Shown here in pieces: positions 16,099 through 27,077 of a stretch of DNA of 64,000 bases. The notes below the pieces were generated by a model, which did not search any database, was not told the origin of the DNA, and saw only the letters and a program-made list of their open reading frames with translations. The stretch's first letter is position 1; every line of letters begins with the position of its first letter. The stretch lies in assembly GCF_900113275.1 (NCBI RefSeq), contig NZ_FOOU01000001.1, forward strand, positions 582,283-646,282, read 5' to 3'. Made by a program: the position numbers and the translations under genes. This DNA comes from Neptunomonas qingdaonensis (GTDB lineage: Bacteria > Pseudomonadota > Gammaproteobacteria > Pseudomonadales > Balneatricaceae).

Positions 16099-18018
16099 AT
16101 GGGTAAAATTATTGGTATAGATTTGGGTACGACCAACTCTTGTGTGGCAGTTCTGGATGGCGGTAAAACACGCGTGATCGAAAACGCTGAAGGTGATCGT
16201 ACAACCCCTTCTATTATCGCCTATGCCGAAGATGAAATTTTGGTCGGTCAGTCTGCAAAGCGTCAGGCTGTAACTAACCCGCATAACACTCTATATGCTA
16301 TTAAGCGTCTGATCGGACGTCGCTTTAAAGATGATGTTGTGCAGAAAGATATCAGCATGGTGCCGTACAAAATTATCGAAGCTGATAATGGCGATGCATG
16401 GGTGCAGGTAAGAGATAAAAAAATGGCACCGCCACAGATCTCTGCTGAAATCCTGAAGAAAATGAAGAAAACAGCAGAAGACTACCTGGGTGAAGAAGTA
16501 ACCGGTGCCGTTATCACGGTTCCAGCTTACTTTAATGACTCTCAGCGTCAGGCGACTAAAGATGCGGGTAAGATCGCAGGGTTGGACGTTAAGCGTATTA
16601 TCAACGAGCCAACTGCCGCAGCACTGGCATACGGTATGGACCAGTCTAAAGGCGATAAAACAATCGCTGTTTATGACTTGGGTGGTGGTACTTTCGACAT
16701 CTCTATCATCGAAATCGCTGATGTAGATGGTGAGCACCAGTTCGAAGTATTGGCGACTAACGGTGATACTTTCCTTGGTGGTGAAGATTTCGATATGCGT
16801 TTGATCGAATACTTGGCTGCTGAGTTCAAGAAAGAGTCTGGTATTGATCTGCACAATGATCCATTGGCACTGCAGCGCTTGAAAGAAGCGGCAGAAAAAG
16901 CAAAAGTTGAGCTGTCTACTTCGCAGTCTACTGATGTGAACCTGCCTTATATTACGGCTGATGCAAGCGGTCCTAAGCATTTGAACGTGAAAATTACTCG
17001 TTCAAAACTGGAATCTCTGGTTGAAGAATTAGTCACAAACTCGATCAACCCTTGCCGTATCGCGCTGAAAGATGCTGGCCTGAGCGCTTCTGATATCGAC
17101 GAAGTAATCTTGGTGGGTGGTCAGACACGTATGCCTTTGGTTCAGCAGGTTGTTGCTGACTTCTTTGGCAAAGAAGCACGTAAAGATGTTAACCCGGATG
17201 AAGCGGTAGCCGTAGGCGCAGCGATTCAGGGTGCGGTATTGTCAGGTGATGTTAAAGATGTTCTGTTGTTAGATGTAACTCCGCTAACGCTGGGTATCGA
17301 GACAATGGGTGGTATCGCCACTTCATTGATCGACAAGAACACGACTATCCCGACTAAGAAGTCTCAGATCTTCTCTACAGCAGATGATAACCAGAATGCG
17401 GTAACCATCCATGTGGTACAGGGTGAGCGTAAGCAGGCGTCACAGAACAAATCTCTGGGCCGTTTTGACTTGGCAGACATTCCACCGGCACAGCGTGGTA
17501 TCCCGCAGATTGAAGTAACCTTCGATCTGGATGCTAACGGTATTCTGAACGTGTCGGCTAAAGATAAAGCAACGGGTAAAGAGCAGTCTATTATCATCAA
17601 AGCCTCTTCAGGTTTAAGTGATGAAGAAGTTGAGCAGATGGTGCGTGACGCGGAAGCGAATGCTGATGCGGATAAACTCTTCGAAGAGTTAACGCAGGCA
17701 CGTAACCATGGTGATGCGATGGTTCACTCTGCGAAGAAAACGCTGAAAGAAGGTGGCGATAAAGCAACTGAAGAAGAGAAAACAGCGATTGAAGCTGCGA
17801 TCACTGATTTGGAAACGGCACTCAAAGCGGATGATAAAGCTGATATCGATAGTAAAACTGAAGCGCTGACTGCTGTTGTTTCTGCTCTGGCAGAAAAAAT
17901 GTATGCAGACGCGGCTAAGCAAGGTGAAGGCGCTGCTGAAGAAGCCAGCCCTGAAAAAGATACTGCCGATGACGCTGTCGATGCTGAGTTTGAAGAAGTA
18001 AAGGATGACAAGAAGTAA
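16099..18018 (+). CDS. dnaK: Molecular chaperone DnaK (Hsp70)
   Basis: A 639-residue ATP-driven chaperone. The nucleotide-binding domain begins with [18 protein letters not shown] (phosphate loop 1) and contains [15 protein letters not shown] near residue 193. The substrate-binding domain follows from about residue 390, and the acidic C-terminal tail ends in EEVKDDKK, the expected co-chaperone-recognition-like end. Ribosome site GGAGAG. It lies between grpE and dnaJ. Confidence 0.98.
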   Translation: MGKIIGIDLGTTNSCVAVLDGGKTRVIENAEGDRTTPSIIAYAEDEILVGQSAKRQAVTNPHNTLYAIKRLIGRRFKDDVVQKDISMVPYKIIEADNGDAWVQVRDKKMAPPQISAEILKKMKKTAEDYLGEEVTGAVITVPAYFNDSQRQATKDAGKIAGLDVKRIINEPTAAALAYGMDQSKGDKTIAVYDLGGGTFDISIIEIADVDGEHQFEVLATNGDTFLGGEDFDMRLIEYLAAEFKKESGIDLHNDPLALQRLKEAAEKAKVELSTSQSTDVNLPYITADASGPKHLNVKITRSKLESLVEELVTNSINPCRIALKDAGLSASDIDEVILVGGQTRMPLVQQVVADFFGKEARKDVNPDEAVAVGAAIQGAVLSGDVKDVLLLDVTPLTLGIETMGGIATSLIDKNTTIPTKKSQIFSTADDNQNAVTIHVVQGERKQASQNKSLGRFDLADIPPAQRGIPQIEVTFDLDANGILNVSAKDKATGKEQSIIIKASSGLSDEEVEQMVRDAEANADADKLFEELTQARNHGDAMVHSAKKTLKEGGDKATEEEKTAIEAAITDLETALKADDKADIDSKTEALTAVVSALAEKMYADAAKQGEGAAEEASPEKDTADDAVDAEFEEVKDDKK

Positions 18019-18056
18019 GATCTTTCTTACCCCTTGTGATTACTGAAGTGTGACAG

Positions 18057-18101
18057 CGCGGGCGTTAGCCCGCGTTGTTGTGTCCGGCTCCCGGCGGGAG
18101 C
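18057..18101 (+). terminator. Two stem-loops between dnaK and dnaJ
   Basis: CGCGGGC-GTTA-GCCCGCG (18057-18074) and GCTCCC-GGC-GGGAGC (18087-18101) stand close together. Neither has a good T-run, so they probably cause partial termination or stabilise the dnaK transcript, which would lower dnaJ relative to dnaK. Confidence 0.5.
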
Positions 18102-18129
18102 TAACCGCTGCAAGAGACTTTTTCCGGAT

Positions 18130-19248
18130 ATGTCTAAGCAAGATTATTATGAAATTTTAGGTGTTGATCGTAACGCAAATGATCGGGATATTAAAAAGGC
18201 GTTTCGTCGTCAGGCGATGAAACACCACCCGGATCGTAACCCTGATGATGCATCGGCAGAAGCAAAGTTCAAAGAGCTGAACGAAGCCTATGAAGTGCTT
18301 TCGGATGCGCAGAAAAAAGCAGCCTATGATCAGTATGGTCATGCCGGTGTCGATCCCAGTATGCGTGGCGGTGGCGGCTTTGATGGCGGCTTCTCTGACG
18401 TTTTTGGTGACGTTTTCGGTGATATATTTGGCGGAGGTGGCGGCGGCCGTCGTAGCTCCGTTCAACGTGGTGCTGACCTTCGTTACACGATGGATCTCTC
18501 GCTTGAAGAAGCGGTGCGTGGTGTTGAAAAAACCATTAAAGTACCTACATTAGTTCCTTGTGAACCCTGTGATGGCAGTGGCGCTAAAAAAGGCACCTCG
18601 GCTAAAACATGTAGCACTTGTGGCGGTGTGGGTCAGGTGCGTATGCAGCAGGGGTTCTTCTCCGTGCAGCAGACCTGTCCAACGTGTCGCGGCGAAGGTA
18701 AAGTAATCAGCGATCCATGTAATAGCTGTCATGGCCAGGGACGTGTTGAGAAAACCAAAACATTGTCCGTTAAGATTCCAGCGGGTGTGGATACGGGCGA
18801 TCGTATTCGTTTGTCAGGTGAAGGTGAAGCTGGCAGCCACGGAGGCCCGGCCGGTGATCTTTATGTTCAGGTGAGTGTGCGTGAGCATGCCATCTTTGAA
18901 CGTGATGGCCGACATCTATACTGCGAAGTCCCTATCAGCTTTATCGATGCTGCTTTGGGTGGTGAGCTCGAAGTGCCGACGCTGAATGGTCGCGTAAAAC
19001 TGAAAGTTCCTGCTGAAACTCAAACGGGTAAACTTTTCCGCTTACGTGGTAAAGGTGTGGCTCCGGTTCGAGGCGGTGGCGCAGGTGACCTGATGGTTAA
19101 AGTCGTGGTAGAAACCCCTGTCAATCTTAATAGTCGTCAAAAAGAACTGCTACGCGAGTTCCAGGAAACGACTGAAGAAGGGCATAGAAAACATAGTCCA
19201 AAGAGGCACTCCTTCTTTGATTCTGTGAAAAAGTTTTTCGAAGATTGA
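18130..19248 (+). CDS. dnaJ: Co-chaperone DnaJ (Hsp40)
   Basis: A 372-residue class A J-protein that delivers clients to DnaK and triggers ATP hydrolysis. The J domain (residues 1-70) has the HPD motif in KHHPDRNP; a Gly/Phe-rich linker follows ([18 protein letters not shown]). Four CxxCxGxG-type zinc repeats cover about residues 140-205 ([32 protein letters not shown]), then the client-binding and dimerisation domains. All diagnostic residues are present. Confidence 0.98.
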   Translation: MSKQDYYEILGVDRNANDRDIKKAFRRQAMKHHPDRNPDDASAEAKFKELNEAYEVLSDAQKKAAYDQYGHAGVDPSMRGGGGFDGGFSDVFGDVFGDIFGGGGGGRRSSVQRGADLRYTMDLSLEEAVRGVEKTIKVPTLVPCEPCDGSGAKKGTSAKTCSTCGGVGQVRMQQGFFSVQQTCPTCRGEGKVISDPCNSCHGQGRVEKTKTLSVKIPAGVDTGDRIRLSGEGEAGSHGGPAGDLYVQVSVREHAIFERDGRHLYCEVPISFIDAALGGELEVPTLNGRVKLKVPAETQTGKLFRLRGKGVAPVRGGGAGDLMVKVVVETPVNLNSRQKELLREFQETTEEGHRKHSPKRHSFFDSVKKFFED

Positions 19249-19254
19249 TGTAAA

Positions 19255-19275
19255 TCGGGCCGCCTAGCGGCCCGA
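19255..19275 (+). terminator. Stem-loop after dnaJ
   Basis: TCGGGCCGC and GCGGCCCGA pair perfectly around a CTA loop. There is no T-run, so it may be a weak terminator or mRNA-stabilising hairpin between dnaJ and cysE. Confidence 0.5.
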
Positions 19276-19294
19276 GTTGTCTGGAGTGTTACCA

Positions 19295-20098
19295 ATGACG
19301 AATCTAACGACAGAACCTGCTGAGTTGTGGCTAAGTATTCAGGAAGAAGCAAAAACTGAAGTTGCGAAAGAACCTTGCCTCGCTAGTTTTTACCACTCTT
19401 GTATTATTAATCATTCTGATCTGAAATCAGCGTTATCTTACCTTTTGGCCAGCAAGTTAGCGGATGATGTGATGTCGTCGTTATTACTGCGCGAATTGTT
19501 TGAGAAAGCGATGGATTCAGATCCTGAGATAATTATCGCGGCGTGTCACGATATTATTGCAGTCAGAATGCGTGACCCTGCGGTAGTGCATTGCTCGACA
19601 GTGCTGCTTTATCTGAAAGGTTTTCATGCCTTGCAAGCACATCGGGTAGCCCATTGGTTCTGGCATCAGGGCCGTCGTTCGATGGCGTCGTATATCCAAA
19701 GTCGTGTCAGCACTATGTGTCAGGTAGATATACACCCGGCTGCCAAAATTGGTCATGGGGTTATGTTTGATCATGCGACAGGTATTGTGGTGGGTGAAAC
19801 CTGTGTGATCGAGAACGATGTGTCTATTTTACAGTCCGTTACCCTGGGTGGTACGGGCAATGAAAGCGGTGATCGTCATCCGAAGATTCGCGAAGGTGTA
19901 TTGATCGGCGCGGGTGCTAAAATTTTAGGTAATATCGAAGTTGGCAAGGGCGCTAAAGTCGGTGGGGGCAGTGTTGTGCTGGAAGATGTGCCATGTCATA
20001 CCACGGTGGTGGGTGTTCCTGCGCATGTGGTAGGAACATCTGGATGCGATAAACCTGCATTCAATATGAATCAGCGCATCGACCTGGGAAAAAAATAG
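19295..20098 (+). CDS. cysE: Serine O-acetyltransferase CysE
   Basis: A 267-residue enzyme that makes O-acetylserine from serine and acetyl-CoA, the committed step of cysteine synthesis. The N-terminal helical domain (about 1-140) is followed by the left-handed beta-helix of hexapeptide repeats, with DIHPAAKIGHGVMFDHATG and GGTGNESGDRHPKIREGVLI. The ATG at 19295 has TGGAG upstream. It lies between dnaJ and dapB, genes that are adjacent in Pseudomonas, and may be transcribed with dapB, only 27 bases behind. Confidence 0.95.
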   Translation: MTNLTTEPAELWLSIQEEAKTEVAKEPCLASFYHSCIINHSDLKSALSYLLASKLADDVMSSLLLRELFEKAMDSDPEIIIAACHDIIAVRMRDPAVVHCSTVLLYLKGFHALQAHRVAHWFWHQGRRSMASYIQSRVSTMCQVDIHPAAKIGHGVMFDHATGIVVGETCVIENDVSILQSVTLGGTGNESGDRHPKIREGVLIGAGAKILGNIEVGKGAKVGGGSVVLEDVPCHTTVVGVPAHVVGTSGCDKPAFNMNQRIDLGKK

Positions 20099-20929
<831 letters not shown>

Positions 20930-20954
20930 TGCCTGTTGCGTTAACTATTTTAAG

Positions 20955-20977
20955 GCCGCTCATGAGCGGCTTTTTTT
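20955..20977 (+). terminator. Terminator of dapB
   Basis: GCCGCTCA and TGAGCGGC form a hairpin followed directly by seven T residues. Confidence 0.85.
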
Positions 20978-21090
20978 ATATGAGCTAATATACTATTTTT
21001 AATGCAGATTTTTAGTTTCCTTTAGTGAATTTTTTTCTTATGGTGCTTTATACTTTGGTTTGATAAGAAAAACAGTGGAGTGGTAGGGAT

Positions 21091-21480
21091 ATGTCAGCTG
21101 AGAAATTTCCAACATTAACAGAAATGGGTATTGATGAGACTTCTGATATCGAGCGTTATACCTCTCGTATTGAAGGGGATGTAGATATTCTGAAAATCTA
21201 TTTCCATCGCCATCAGGGCGATTGGATGACAAAAAGTAAAAAGTTTAAATTCAAGCGTATGCATAAAAATATGCGTGTCAATGAAGGTCGTGTTCCTTAT
21301 ATCGCTACGACCGAATCGTCGCCGTACTTTTTACGCGCTGTAGGCGAGCTGGATCAGTTAGTCAGTGCAGATAAAACAACGCAATCACGTAAGGCTAAAT
21401 TGCTGGATGATATTGATCATCTGGAAAAAGTCGTTGCACGGAAAATCGAAGATATCCGTCGTCAAATCGACGAGATGTGA
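21091..21480 (+). CDS. DUF3461 / UPF0325-like protein
   Basis: A 129-residue cytoplasmic protein of the DUF3461 family, related in pattern to E. coli YaeH (UPF0325): an N-terminal PTLTEMGI...DIERYTSRIEGDVDILKIYF block, a basic middle (KKFKFKRMHKN) and a C-terminal coiled segment (LDDIDHLEKVVARKIEDI). The function of the family is unknown. A TATACT-type -10 lies about 40 bases upstream. It stands alone after the dapB terminator. Confidence 0.8.
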   Translation: MSAEKFPTLTEMGIDETSDIERYTSRIEGDVDILKIYFHRHQGDWMTKSKKFKFKRMHKNMRVNEGRVPYIATTESSPYFLRAVGELDQLVSADKTTQSRKAKLLDDIDHLEKVVARKIEDIRRQIDEM

Positions 21481-21508
21481 TTCGTTAGTCGGTATCGCTT
21501 TTTCGCTT

Positions 21509-22132
21509 TTAGTTGTATGAGGAGGCTGGGATGATATCTAACTGTGTTGTATAGATAATTTCACAGGCTCCTGCACCAATATCTTCGCGGCTCATTGACG
21601 TGCGCCAGAAGTATCCGTCCTGACTTTGTATATCGACCAGTTGTCCTGATAGCCGGATGATATCGCCTTCCTCAATGCGTGATAATTGCTTCTCTACCGT
21701 TGGATTTGCCGGAATGATATGCATGTTCGCCGCATTTCGCTCTATTTCACGGCGTGGGATAGGGAGTTTGTCCGTTTTCCAATGAAACCAGCGGCCACTT
21801 TGTGAGATCTGTATCTGCTCTGTTACCTGAGGGTTTGCCATTGCCCCCCAGCCAAGCGCAAGATCCATAGGTGATAGATCGGACTCCCTTCCCAATCGAT
21901 AGCGTTCTTTACTGAGTAAGCGCGCCGCAAGGTGGATTTCTGCTTTAGGCTGCAGTGTGTATTCTTTTATCTGGAAGGCTTGCGCATTTTGCGCCTCTTT
22001 TTGAATGGGCGTCGCCAGTGATGCTGCCAGCGGTTGTACGCGGGGTGTTTGATCTATAGACGTATGGTTATCGGGTGCCAGCCAGATAAAAAACAAAACG
22101 ATAGCGACTAGAACGCTTAAAAGTCTGAACAT
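21509..22132 (-). CDS. Hypothetical membrane-anchored periplasmic protein
   Basis: A 207-residue protein with one N-terminal membrane helix (LLSVLVAIVLFFIWLAP), then a periplasmic domain. The region SPMDLALGWGAMANPQVTEQ and the WFHWKTDKLPIPRREIERN stretch look like a compact conserved fold, and the C-terminal part (EGDIIRLSGQLVDIQ...GYFWRTSMSREDIGAGACEI) looks like an OB-type beta domain. No enzyme motif is known to me. It is transcribed alone, convergent with the DUF3461 gene. Confidence 0.7.
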   Translation of the reverse strand: MFRLLSVLVAIVLFFIWLAPDNHTSIDQTPRVQPLAASLATPIQKEAQNAQAFQIKEYTLQPKAEIHLAARLLSKERYRLGRESDLSPMDLALGWGAMANPQVTEQIQISQSGRWFHWKTDKLPIPRREIERNAANMHIIPANPTVEKQLSRIEEGDIIRLSGQLVDIQSQDGYFWRTSMSREDIGAGACEIIYTTQLDIIPASSYN

Positions 22133-22323
22133 GCGTGACCCATGTAATTAACGTTTATCTATTATAGTGTAAAGATGCCGATTTTTTCTGATCAGTACAG
22201 ATTTCGCGTGAGCTGTGTAATGTATAAACGCGATTTAAATTCTTCTAATGATGCACTTGCACAATGGATGAGCAATGTCTTATGTTATAGGTCAATGCAG
22301 TGGTTTGTGATGTGAGTTAGTTT

Positions 22324-22635
22324 ATGTATCAACTTGTGTTTTATGTTCCCGAGTCACATAGAGAGGCTGTTAAAACAGCGCTATTTGCAGAAGGAGCGGG
22401 TCGTATCGGTGATTATGATTCCTGCTGTTGGCAAGTGCAGGGGCAAGGTCAGTTTCGCCCGGTGGAGGGTAGCCAGCCGTTTATCGGACAACAGGGGCAG
22501 TTAGAAAAGCTGGCCGAATGGAAAGTAGAAATGGTGTGTGAGGATCATCTGATTAAAGCGGTGGTAAAAACACTCAAGGCCGCTCATCCCTATGAGGAGG
22601 TCGCCTATCGCGTTTATCGACTGGCTGACGTGTGA
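22324..22635 (+). CDS. YqfO/NIF3-associated CutA-like small protein
   Basis: A 103-residue protein matching the ferredoxin-like (CutA/PII-like) domain that is inserted in NIF3/YqfO proteins and also found alone: YQLVFYVPESHREAVKTALF at the start, a GDYDSCCWQVQGQGQFRPVEGS core and the end motif AAHPYEEVAYRVY. Function unknown; related folds bind metals or nucleotides. It precedes the V/A-ATPase operon by 170 bases but is probably not part of it. Confidence 0.85.
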   Translation: MYQLVFYVPESHREAVKTALFAEGAGRIGDYDSCCWQVQGQGQFRPVEGSQPFIGQQGQLEKLAEWKVEMVCEDHLIKAVVKTLKAAHPYEEVAYRVYRLADV

Positions 22636-22804
22636 ACAAGAGTGTAAACCAGAGTGTCATCAATATCTGTGATTTTATTAAAAACTGCTTTTGCATTAAA
22701 AATAGCGAATACGGGAAATGCCTGTTACTCAAAGTAGCGGTCTTACCCGATAAATCTGGTGACTGAGTTTCTTAATTGTAGAAGGCATGAGGATGGATAG
22801 ATAA

Positions 22805-24160
22805 ATGGACTTAGGGTTCACTTCCTATAAAGGCATAGCGAGCATTGTCGGCGATATCATCAACTTACGCGTGTCTGATGTGGCGGCTATGAGTACACCG
22901 CCGAGAAACCGAGACCTGGCAATTATTGAACAAAACGGCGAGTTTTTTTCGTTAGCGCAGATCATCAAGTTGTCCGATGACTTAGTGTCATTACAGGCAT
23001 TTTCCGGAACCAAAGGTTTGTCCAATAATGCATCGGTGCGTTTTTTGGGTGAAACCATGCAGGCCATTTATTCTGAAAATATTTTCGGTCGTATTTTTAA
23101 TGGCTCTGGCGTGCCTATCGATAACGGACCTGGTTTAACTCAGGAGCCTAAGGTTGCCATTAATGGCCCGACAGTAAACCCGACAGCGCGTGTGCTTGCT
23201 TCGCGGATGATTCGTACTAACGTCCCGATGATTGATGTATTTAACTGTCTTGTTGAAAGCCAGAAGATTCCTATTTTTTCGGTTGCCGGAGAGCCTTTTA
23301 ATAAATTTTTAGGACGTATTGGTGTGCAGGCGGATGCTGATGTCGTCATTTTTGCAGGCTTAGGTTTGATTTTTGATGATTACTACGGCTTCAAAAAAAT
23401 GTTTGAAGATGCCGGCGTAATGTCGCGAACTGTTATGTATGTCAATCTTGCATCTGATCCGGTCGTAGAGCGATTAATGGTGCCTGATCTCGCATTAGCG
23501 GTAGCCGAAAAGCTGGCGGTTGAAGAGGGTAAACGCGTATTGGTGTTGATGACGGATATGACGGCTTACGCCGATGCTATGAAAGAAATTGGTATCGCGA
23601 TGGAACATATCCCATCTAATCGTGGCTATATGGGGGATTTATACTCTCAATTGGCGCGTCGTTACGAGAAAGCCTGCGACTTCAGAGGCGCGGGTTCGGT
23701 GACCATATTATCTGTGACTACCATGCCGGGAAATGATGTGACACATCCGGTACCTGACAACACGGGATATATAACAGAGGGCCAGTTTTATTTACATAAT
23801 GGTGTTATTGATCCGTTCGGTTCGTTATCTCGTCTTAAGCAGCATGTCATTGGTAAGCAGACCCGCGATGATCACAGCCAAATCATGAATACGATGATTC
23901 GCTATTACTCTGAAGGTGTTGAGGCCGAGCAGAAACAGGCGATGGCATTTGATTTGAGTGAGTTTGATCATAAATTATTGAAGTTCAGTCAGTTGTTTAA
24001 ACAGCAATTTATGCGTCTTGATATTTCGATGGAACTGGAAGCCGCGCTTGATGCGTGCTGGGTATTGCTTGCTGAGTGTTTTGATAAAGAAGAAGTGGTC
24101 ATTAAGCAGGCATTAAAGGACAAATATTGGGCAGGGACTGATGGCAAAGTTAGCGCTTAA
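22805..24160 (+). CDS. atpB: V/A-type ATPase subunit B
   Basis: The non-catalytic nucleotide-binding subunit (451 residues) of the peripheral V1/A1 head. It is a close match to subunit B along its length (YKGIASIVGDIINLRVSD at the start, FSVAGEPFNKFLGRIG and LMTDMTAYADAMKEI in the centre) and, as expected for B, lacks a Walker A lysine. It is the first gene of a seven-gene operon here, whereas in most bacteria with this ATPase type B follows A. Its 3' end overlaps the D gene by 20 bases. Confidence 0.95.
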   Translation: MDLGFTSYKGIASIVGDIINLRVSDVAAMSTPPRNRDLAIIEQNGEFFSLAQIIKLSDDLVSLQAFSGTKGLSNNASVRFLGETMQAIYSENIFGRIFNGSGVPIDNGPGLTQEPKVAINGPTVNPTARVLASRMIRTNVPMIDVFNCLVESQKIPIFSVAGEPFNKFLGRIGVQADADVVIFAGLGLIFDDYYGFKKMFEDAGVMSRTVMYVNLASDPVVERLMVPDLALAVAEKLAVEEGKRVLVLMTDMTAYADAMKEIGIAMEHIPSNRGYMGDLYSQLARRYEKACDFRGAGSVTILSVTTMPGNDVTHPVPDNTGYITEGQFYLHNGVIDPFGSLSRLKQHVIGKQTRDDHSQIMNTMIRYYSEGVEAEQKQAMAFDLSEFDHKLLKFSQLFKQQFMRLDISMELEAALDACWVLLAECFDKEEVVIKQALKDKYWAGTDGKVSA

Positions 24161-24755
24161 TAAAAGTGCCTTAAGTAAAGAAAAGCAGCGTAAAGCTGCC
24201 TATGGTCGCTATCTGCCATCGCTGGAGATGAAACAGAAGCAGCTGTTGCTGGAGCGAAAAAAAGCAGAGGAAGCGTTGCAGCAGCATGTGCATGATATTG
24301 AGTCTTTGGAAGCCTCCGTATATCAAAAGCTGCCGATGTTAGCCGTCGTCAATATTCAAATGGAGGGTTTGGTTGTTGTCGAAAGTTTTAAATTGGCTGA
24401 AGAAAACCTGTTAGGAACCAAAGTACCTGTTTTAGAGAGCATTCACTTCAAAAGAGCCGAATATGGCTATCTGATCCGTCCGCATTGGTTTGACGAACTA
24501 ACCGTCTCACTAGAGAAAGTAATGCTGCTTAAAATGGAAGAGCAAGTGCTGCGGATCAGGCTTGAAAAACTGAAAGCGGCTGCACGAACCATTACTCAGC
24601 GGGTTAACCTGTTTTCAAAAGTGCTGATCCCCGAAGCTGAAGTCAATATAAAGAAAATAGGTCTTTTCTTATCAGATCAGGAAAGGGCGGGTGTTGTTCG
24701 CTCTAAGCTAGCTAAACAAAGAAAGCTGGTCGATATAGGAGAAGAGCAACTGTGA
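24141..24755 (+). CDS. atpD: V/A-type ATPase subunit D (central stalk)
   Basis: A 204-residue long antiparallel coiled coil that forms the rotating central shaft. The N-terminus (LNKSALSKEKQRKAAYGRYL) and C-terminus (TQRVNLFSKVLIPEAEVNIK) contain the conserved helical ends of the family (NxxxxxxIP-type motif). It overlaps B at its start and subunit I at its end, so translation is coupled. Confidence 0.93.
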   Translation: MAKLALNKSALSKEKQRKAAYGRYLPSLEMKQKQLLLERKKAEEALQQHVHDIESLEASVYQKLPMLAVVNIQMEGLVVVESFKLAEENLLGTKVPVLESIHFKRAEYGYLIRPHWFDELTVSLEKVMLLKMEEQVLRIRLEKLKAAARTITQRVNLFSKVLIPEAEVNIKKIGLFLSDQERAGVVRSKLAKQRKLVDIGEEQL

Positions 24756-26545
24756 GCATAGCGACGTTAAAAAAACTGACGCTTATTGGCGAAATAAATG
24801 AAAAAAGCGCCATTATGGAGCAGTTTCAGACATTTGGATTAGCTCATCTTATTACACTGTCAGAGCAGACCTTAGATCAATCCACGGATGCGACCATCTA
24901 CCTGCGAGAAGCATTAAGTTATTTAATGAGCGCACCCTTTAAAAGAAGAACGCAGATTCCATCTGAGTCGATTGAATTATCAGAAGTGATTGATCGGGTC
25001 ATAAAAAACAAACATGACCGCGAAGATGTCATTGATGAAATTGAATTAATCACAGCGCGACAAAAAGAATTAAGCGTATGGGGCGATTTTGAATTTCCAC
25101 CTCTGGATGAATTGAACCAGTATCGGGTTTGGCTTTATTTAGTGCCACTGAGCAAAGAAGCGCTGTTGAAAAAGGTTGAAATACCCTGGAAAATCATTAA
25201 TAAAGACCACAAAAGTATCTATCTGGTAGTGATCTCCGTTGATGAGCCAGATGCAGAACAGGTGCCGTTTCCAAGAGCGCATATCGGGCCAAATTCCCTT
25301 TCCTGCCTGGCTAAATTAAAAAATGAGGCGTTAGTACGCTTAGAAGATTTGAATGCCGAGCGACAGTCACTAACCCGTTGGATAATGCCGCTTACGTTAT
25401 CTTTGAATGACACTATTAATGCCCATGAACTGAAACTGGCTGAGCAGCTTGTTTTGAATTCTGGTGATTTTTTTGTTTTACAGTCCTGGTTGCCTGACGA
25501 AAGCAGGCCTGCTTTTGAAGCGTGGGCGCAAGGCTTGCCGGTTGCTTTTCAGCTTGATGCACCTGCTGCAAACGAGCTTCCGCCTACGCTATTGAAGAAT
25601 GACAATATTATGGGAGGTGGGGAAGAAGCGGTCTCTTTCTTTCAGTTACCCGGGTATCGTTCCTGGGACCCTTCAATTGTCATTTTTTTCTCTTTTTTAT
25701 TGTTCTTTTCAATGATTATGGCTGATGCAGGCTACGCGCTGGTATTGGGTGGCATTTTGTTGATCTGCTGGCAGAAGCTTAGTGGTAGTGAAACCACAAT
25801 AAGAATTCGTAATCTGTGGTTGGCGCTGGTTGCAGCTGCGTTTGCTTATGGCGTGTTGGTGGGCAGTTACTTTGGTATTACACCCTCCGATGGAACGCTC
25901 CTGAGTCGCTTGCATGTGATTAATATGAACGATTTTTCATCAATGATGAAATTATCAATTGGTGCGGGTGTTTTGCATTTGGTGATTGCCAATAGCATGG
26001 TTGCGTGGGGGCGGCGCGCCTCGTTAGTCGCGCTTTCGTCCGTTGGCTGGGTGCTCAGCATTGTCGGTGCTTTTGCTTTATGGCTTAGCTACATGCGTGT
26101 TACTGATCTTGATGTAGCCGCTACGTTTTCTCTGAAAGTTGTGATTGCAGGGATCGTGCTTATTTTATTGTTTTCAGGTGAACGCAAACTGGATAGCGTA
26201 AAAAATTCATGCTTACAGTTATTTGACGGTTTTACGGCGTTATATGGTTTGTCTAAGGCGTTCGGTGACGTGCTTAGTTATATGCGCTTGTTCGCTCTTG
26301 GGTTATCCAGTGCCTCACTGGCCGTTACCTTTAATGATCTTGCGGTTGAGGCGAGAGACTCGGTGTCAGCGGGCGGGTTTATTTTGTTCGCGTTAATTAT
26401 TGTCTTGGGTCACGGGTTAAATTTTGTGCTGGGTGTTATGAGTGGAGTGATTCATGGCTTGCGCCTGAATTTACTTGAATTTTACAACTGGGGTGTAAAA
26501 GGCGAAGGCTATCCCTTTAAAGCTTTTAAGAAACGAGGAGAGTAA
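24752..26545 (+). CDS. atpI: V/A-type ATPase subunit I (a-type stator)
   Basis: A 597-residue stator subunit. About 300 N-terminal residues form the cytoplasmic stalk-binding half, and six to eight membrane helices follow (from RSWDPSIVIFFSFLLFFSM onward). The C-terminal helix pair carries the essential arginine region (LSYMRLFALGLSSASLA) that contacts the rotor ring and completes the ion half-channels. It starts at a GTG overlapping the end of D and is followed by K after two bases. Confidence 0.93.
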   Translation: MSIATLKKLTLIGEINEKSAIMEQFQTFGLAHLITLSEQTLDQSTDATIYLREALSYLMSAPFKRRTQIPSESIELSEVIDRVIKNKHDREDVIDEIELITARQKELSVWGDFEFPPLDELNQYRVWLYLVPLSKEALLKKVEIPWKIINKDHKSIYLVVISVDEPDAEQVPFPRAHIGPNSLSCLAKLKNEALVRLEDLNAERQSLTRWIMPLTLSLNDTINAHELKLAEQLVLNSGDFFVLQSWLPDESRPAFEAWAQGLPVAFQLDAPAANELPPTLLKNDNIMGGGEEAVSFFQLPGYRSWDPSIVIFFSFLLFFSMIMADAGYALVLGGILLICWQKLSGSETTIRIRNLWLALVAAAFAYGVLVGSYFGITPSDGTLLSRLHVINMNDFSSMMKLSIGAGVLHLVIANSMVAWGRRASLVALSSVGWVLSIVGAFALWLSYMRVTDLDVAATFSLKVVIAGIVLILLFSGERKLDSVKNSCLQLFDGFTALYGLSKAFGDVLSYMRLFALGLSSASLAVTFNDLAVEARDSVSAGGFILFALIIVLGHGLNFVLGVMSGVIHGLRLNLLEFYNWGVKGEGYPFKAFKKRGE

Positions 26546-26547
26546 CA

Positions 26548-26994
26548 GTGGAACAATTCATAATTGCTTTAGGGTGGCTGGGTATATTTGCTCCCACAGC
26601 ATTGGGCGCAATCGGTAGTAGTTGCGGGTGCGCGCGCGCGGGGCAAGCCGCCGCCGGTGCTTTGCTGGATACAGAGAGCGGTTATGGTAAATACATAGGT
26701 TTATCGGCCATGCCTTCCACACAGGTTATTCTGGGTATTGTCGTGATGTTTACGCTTAATCGTGAGCTTACCGTTGGCAACTCGCCGGGTATTTTTGCGA
26801 TTGGTCTGCTGACCGGTTTGGCACTCATGATGAGTGCTATCTATCAGGGGCAGGCATTGGTTGCCGCGATTAATGCGGCTAAAAATAAACCTGAAATATT
26901 TGGTCTGGCGATTGCGCCTGCCGCGATTGTTGAAGGTTTTGCCGTATTCGCATTTGTTTTTGCATTAGTGCTGGCAGGTTCTCTGCCTGCTTAA
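26548..26994 (+). CDS. atpK: V/A-type ATPase subunit K (rotor ring), probably Na+-binding
   Basis: A 148-residue, four-helix duplicated c-type proteolipid. The second hairpin carries the ion-binding glutamate E129 (AAIVEGFAVF). T58 and Q59 (MPSTQ) in helix 2 and Q100 (IYQG) in helix 3 correspond to T64, Q65 and Q110 of the Enterococcus hirae Na+ ring, so all side-chain Na+ ligands are present; this alignment is by eye. The first hairpin has no acidic residue in the membrane, so each subunit binds one ion. It starts at a GTG; a poly-Ala/Gly stretch follows the first helix. Confidence 0.93.
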   Translation: MEQFIIALGWLGIFAPTALGAIGSSCGCARAGQAAAGALLDTESGYGKYIGLSAMPSTQVILGIVVMFTLNRELTVGNSPGIFAIGLLTGLALMMSAIYQGQALVAAINAAKNKPEIFGLAIAPAAIVEGFAVFAFVFALVLAGSLPA

Positions 26995-27077
26995 ATGATT
27001 ACCCCCTTGGTTGTTTCCTGAATAAGGGAAAGCTGATAGTAGAGTTTACGCGCAAAGCTCAGGAATAAGAGGTCGAT

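Noticed and set aside
16291..16980. Minus-strand open frame of 229 codons
   Set aside because: It lies wholly inside dnaK and mirrors its codon pattern; no matching family.
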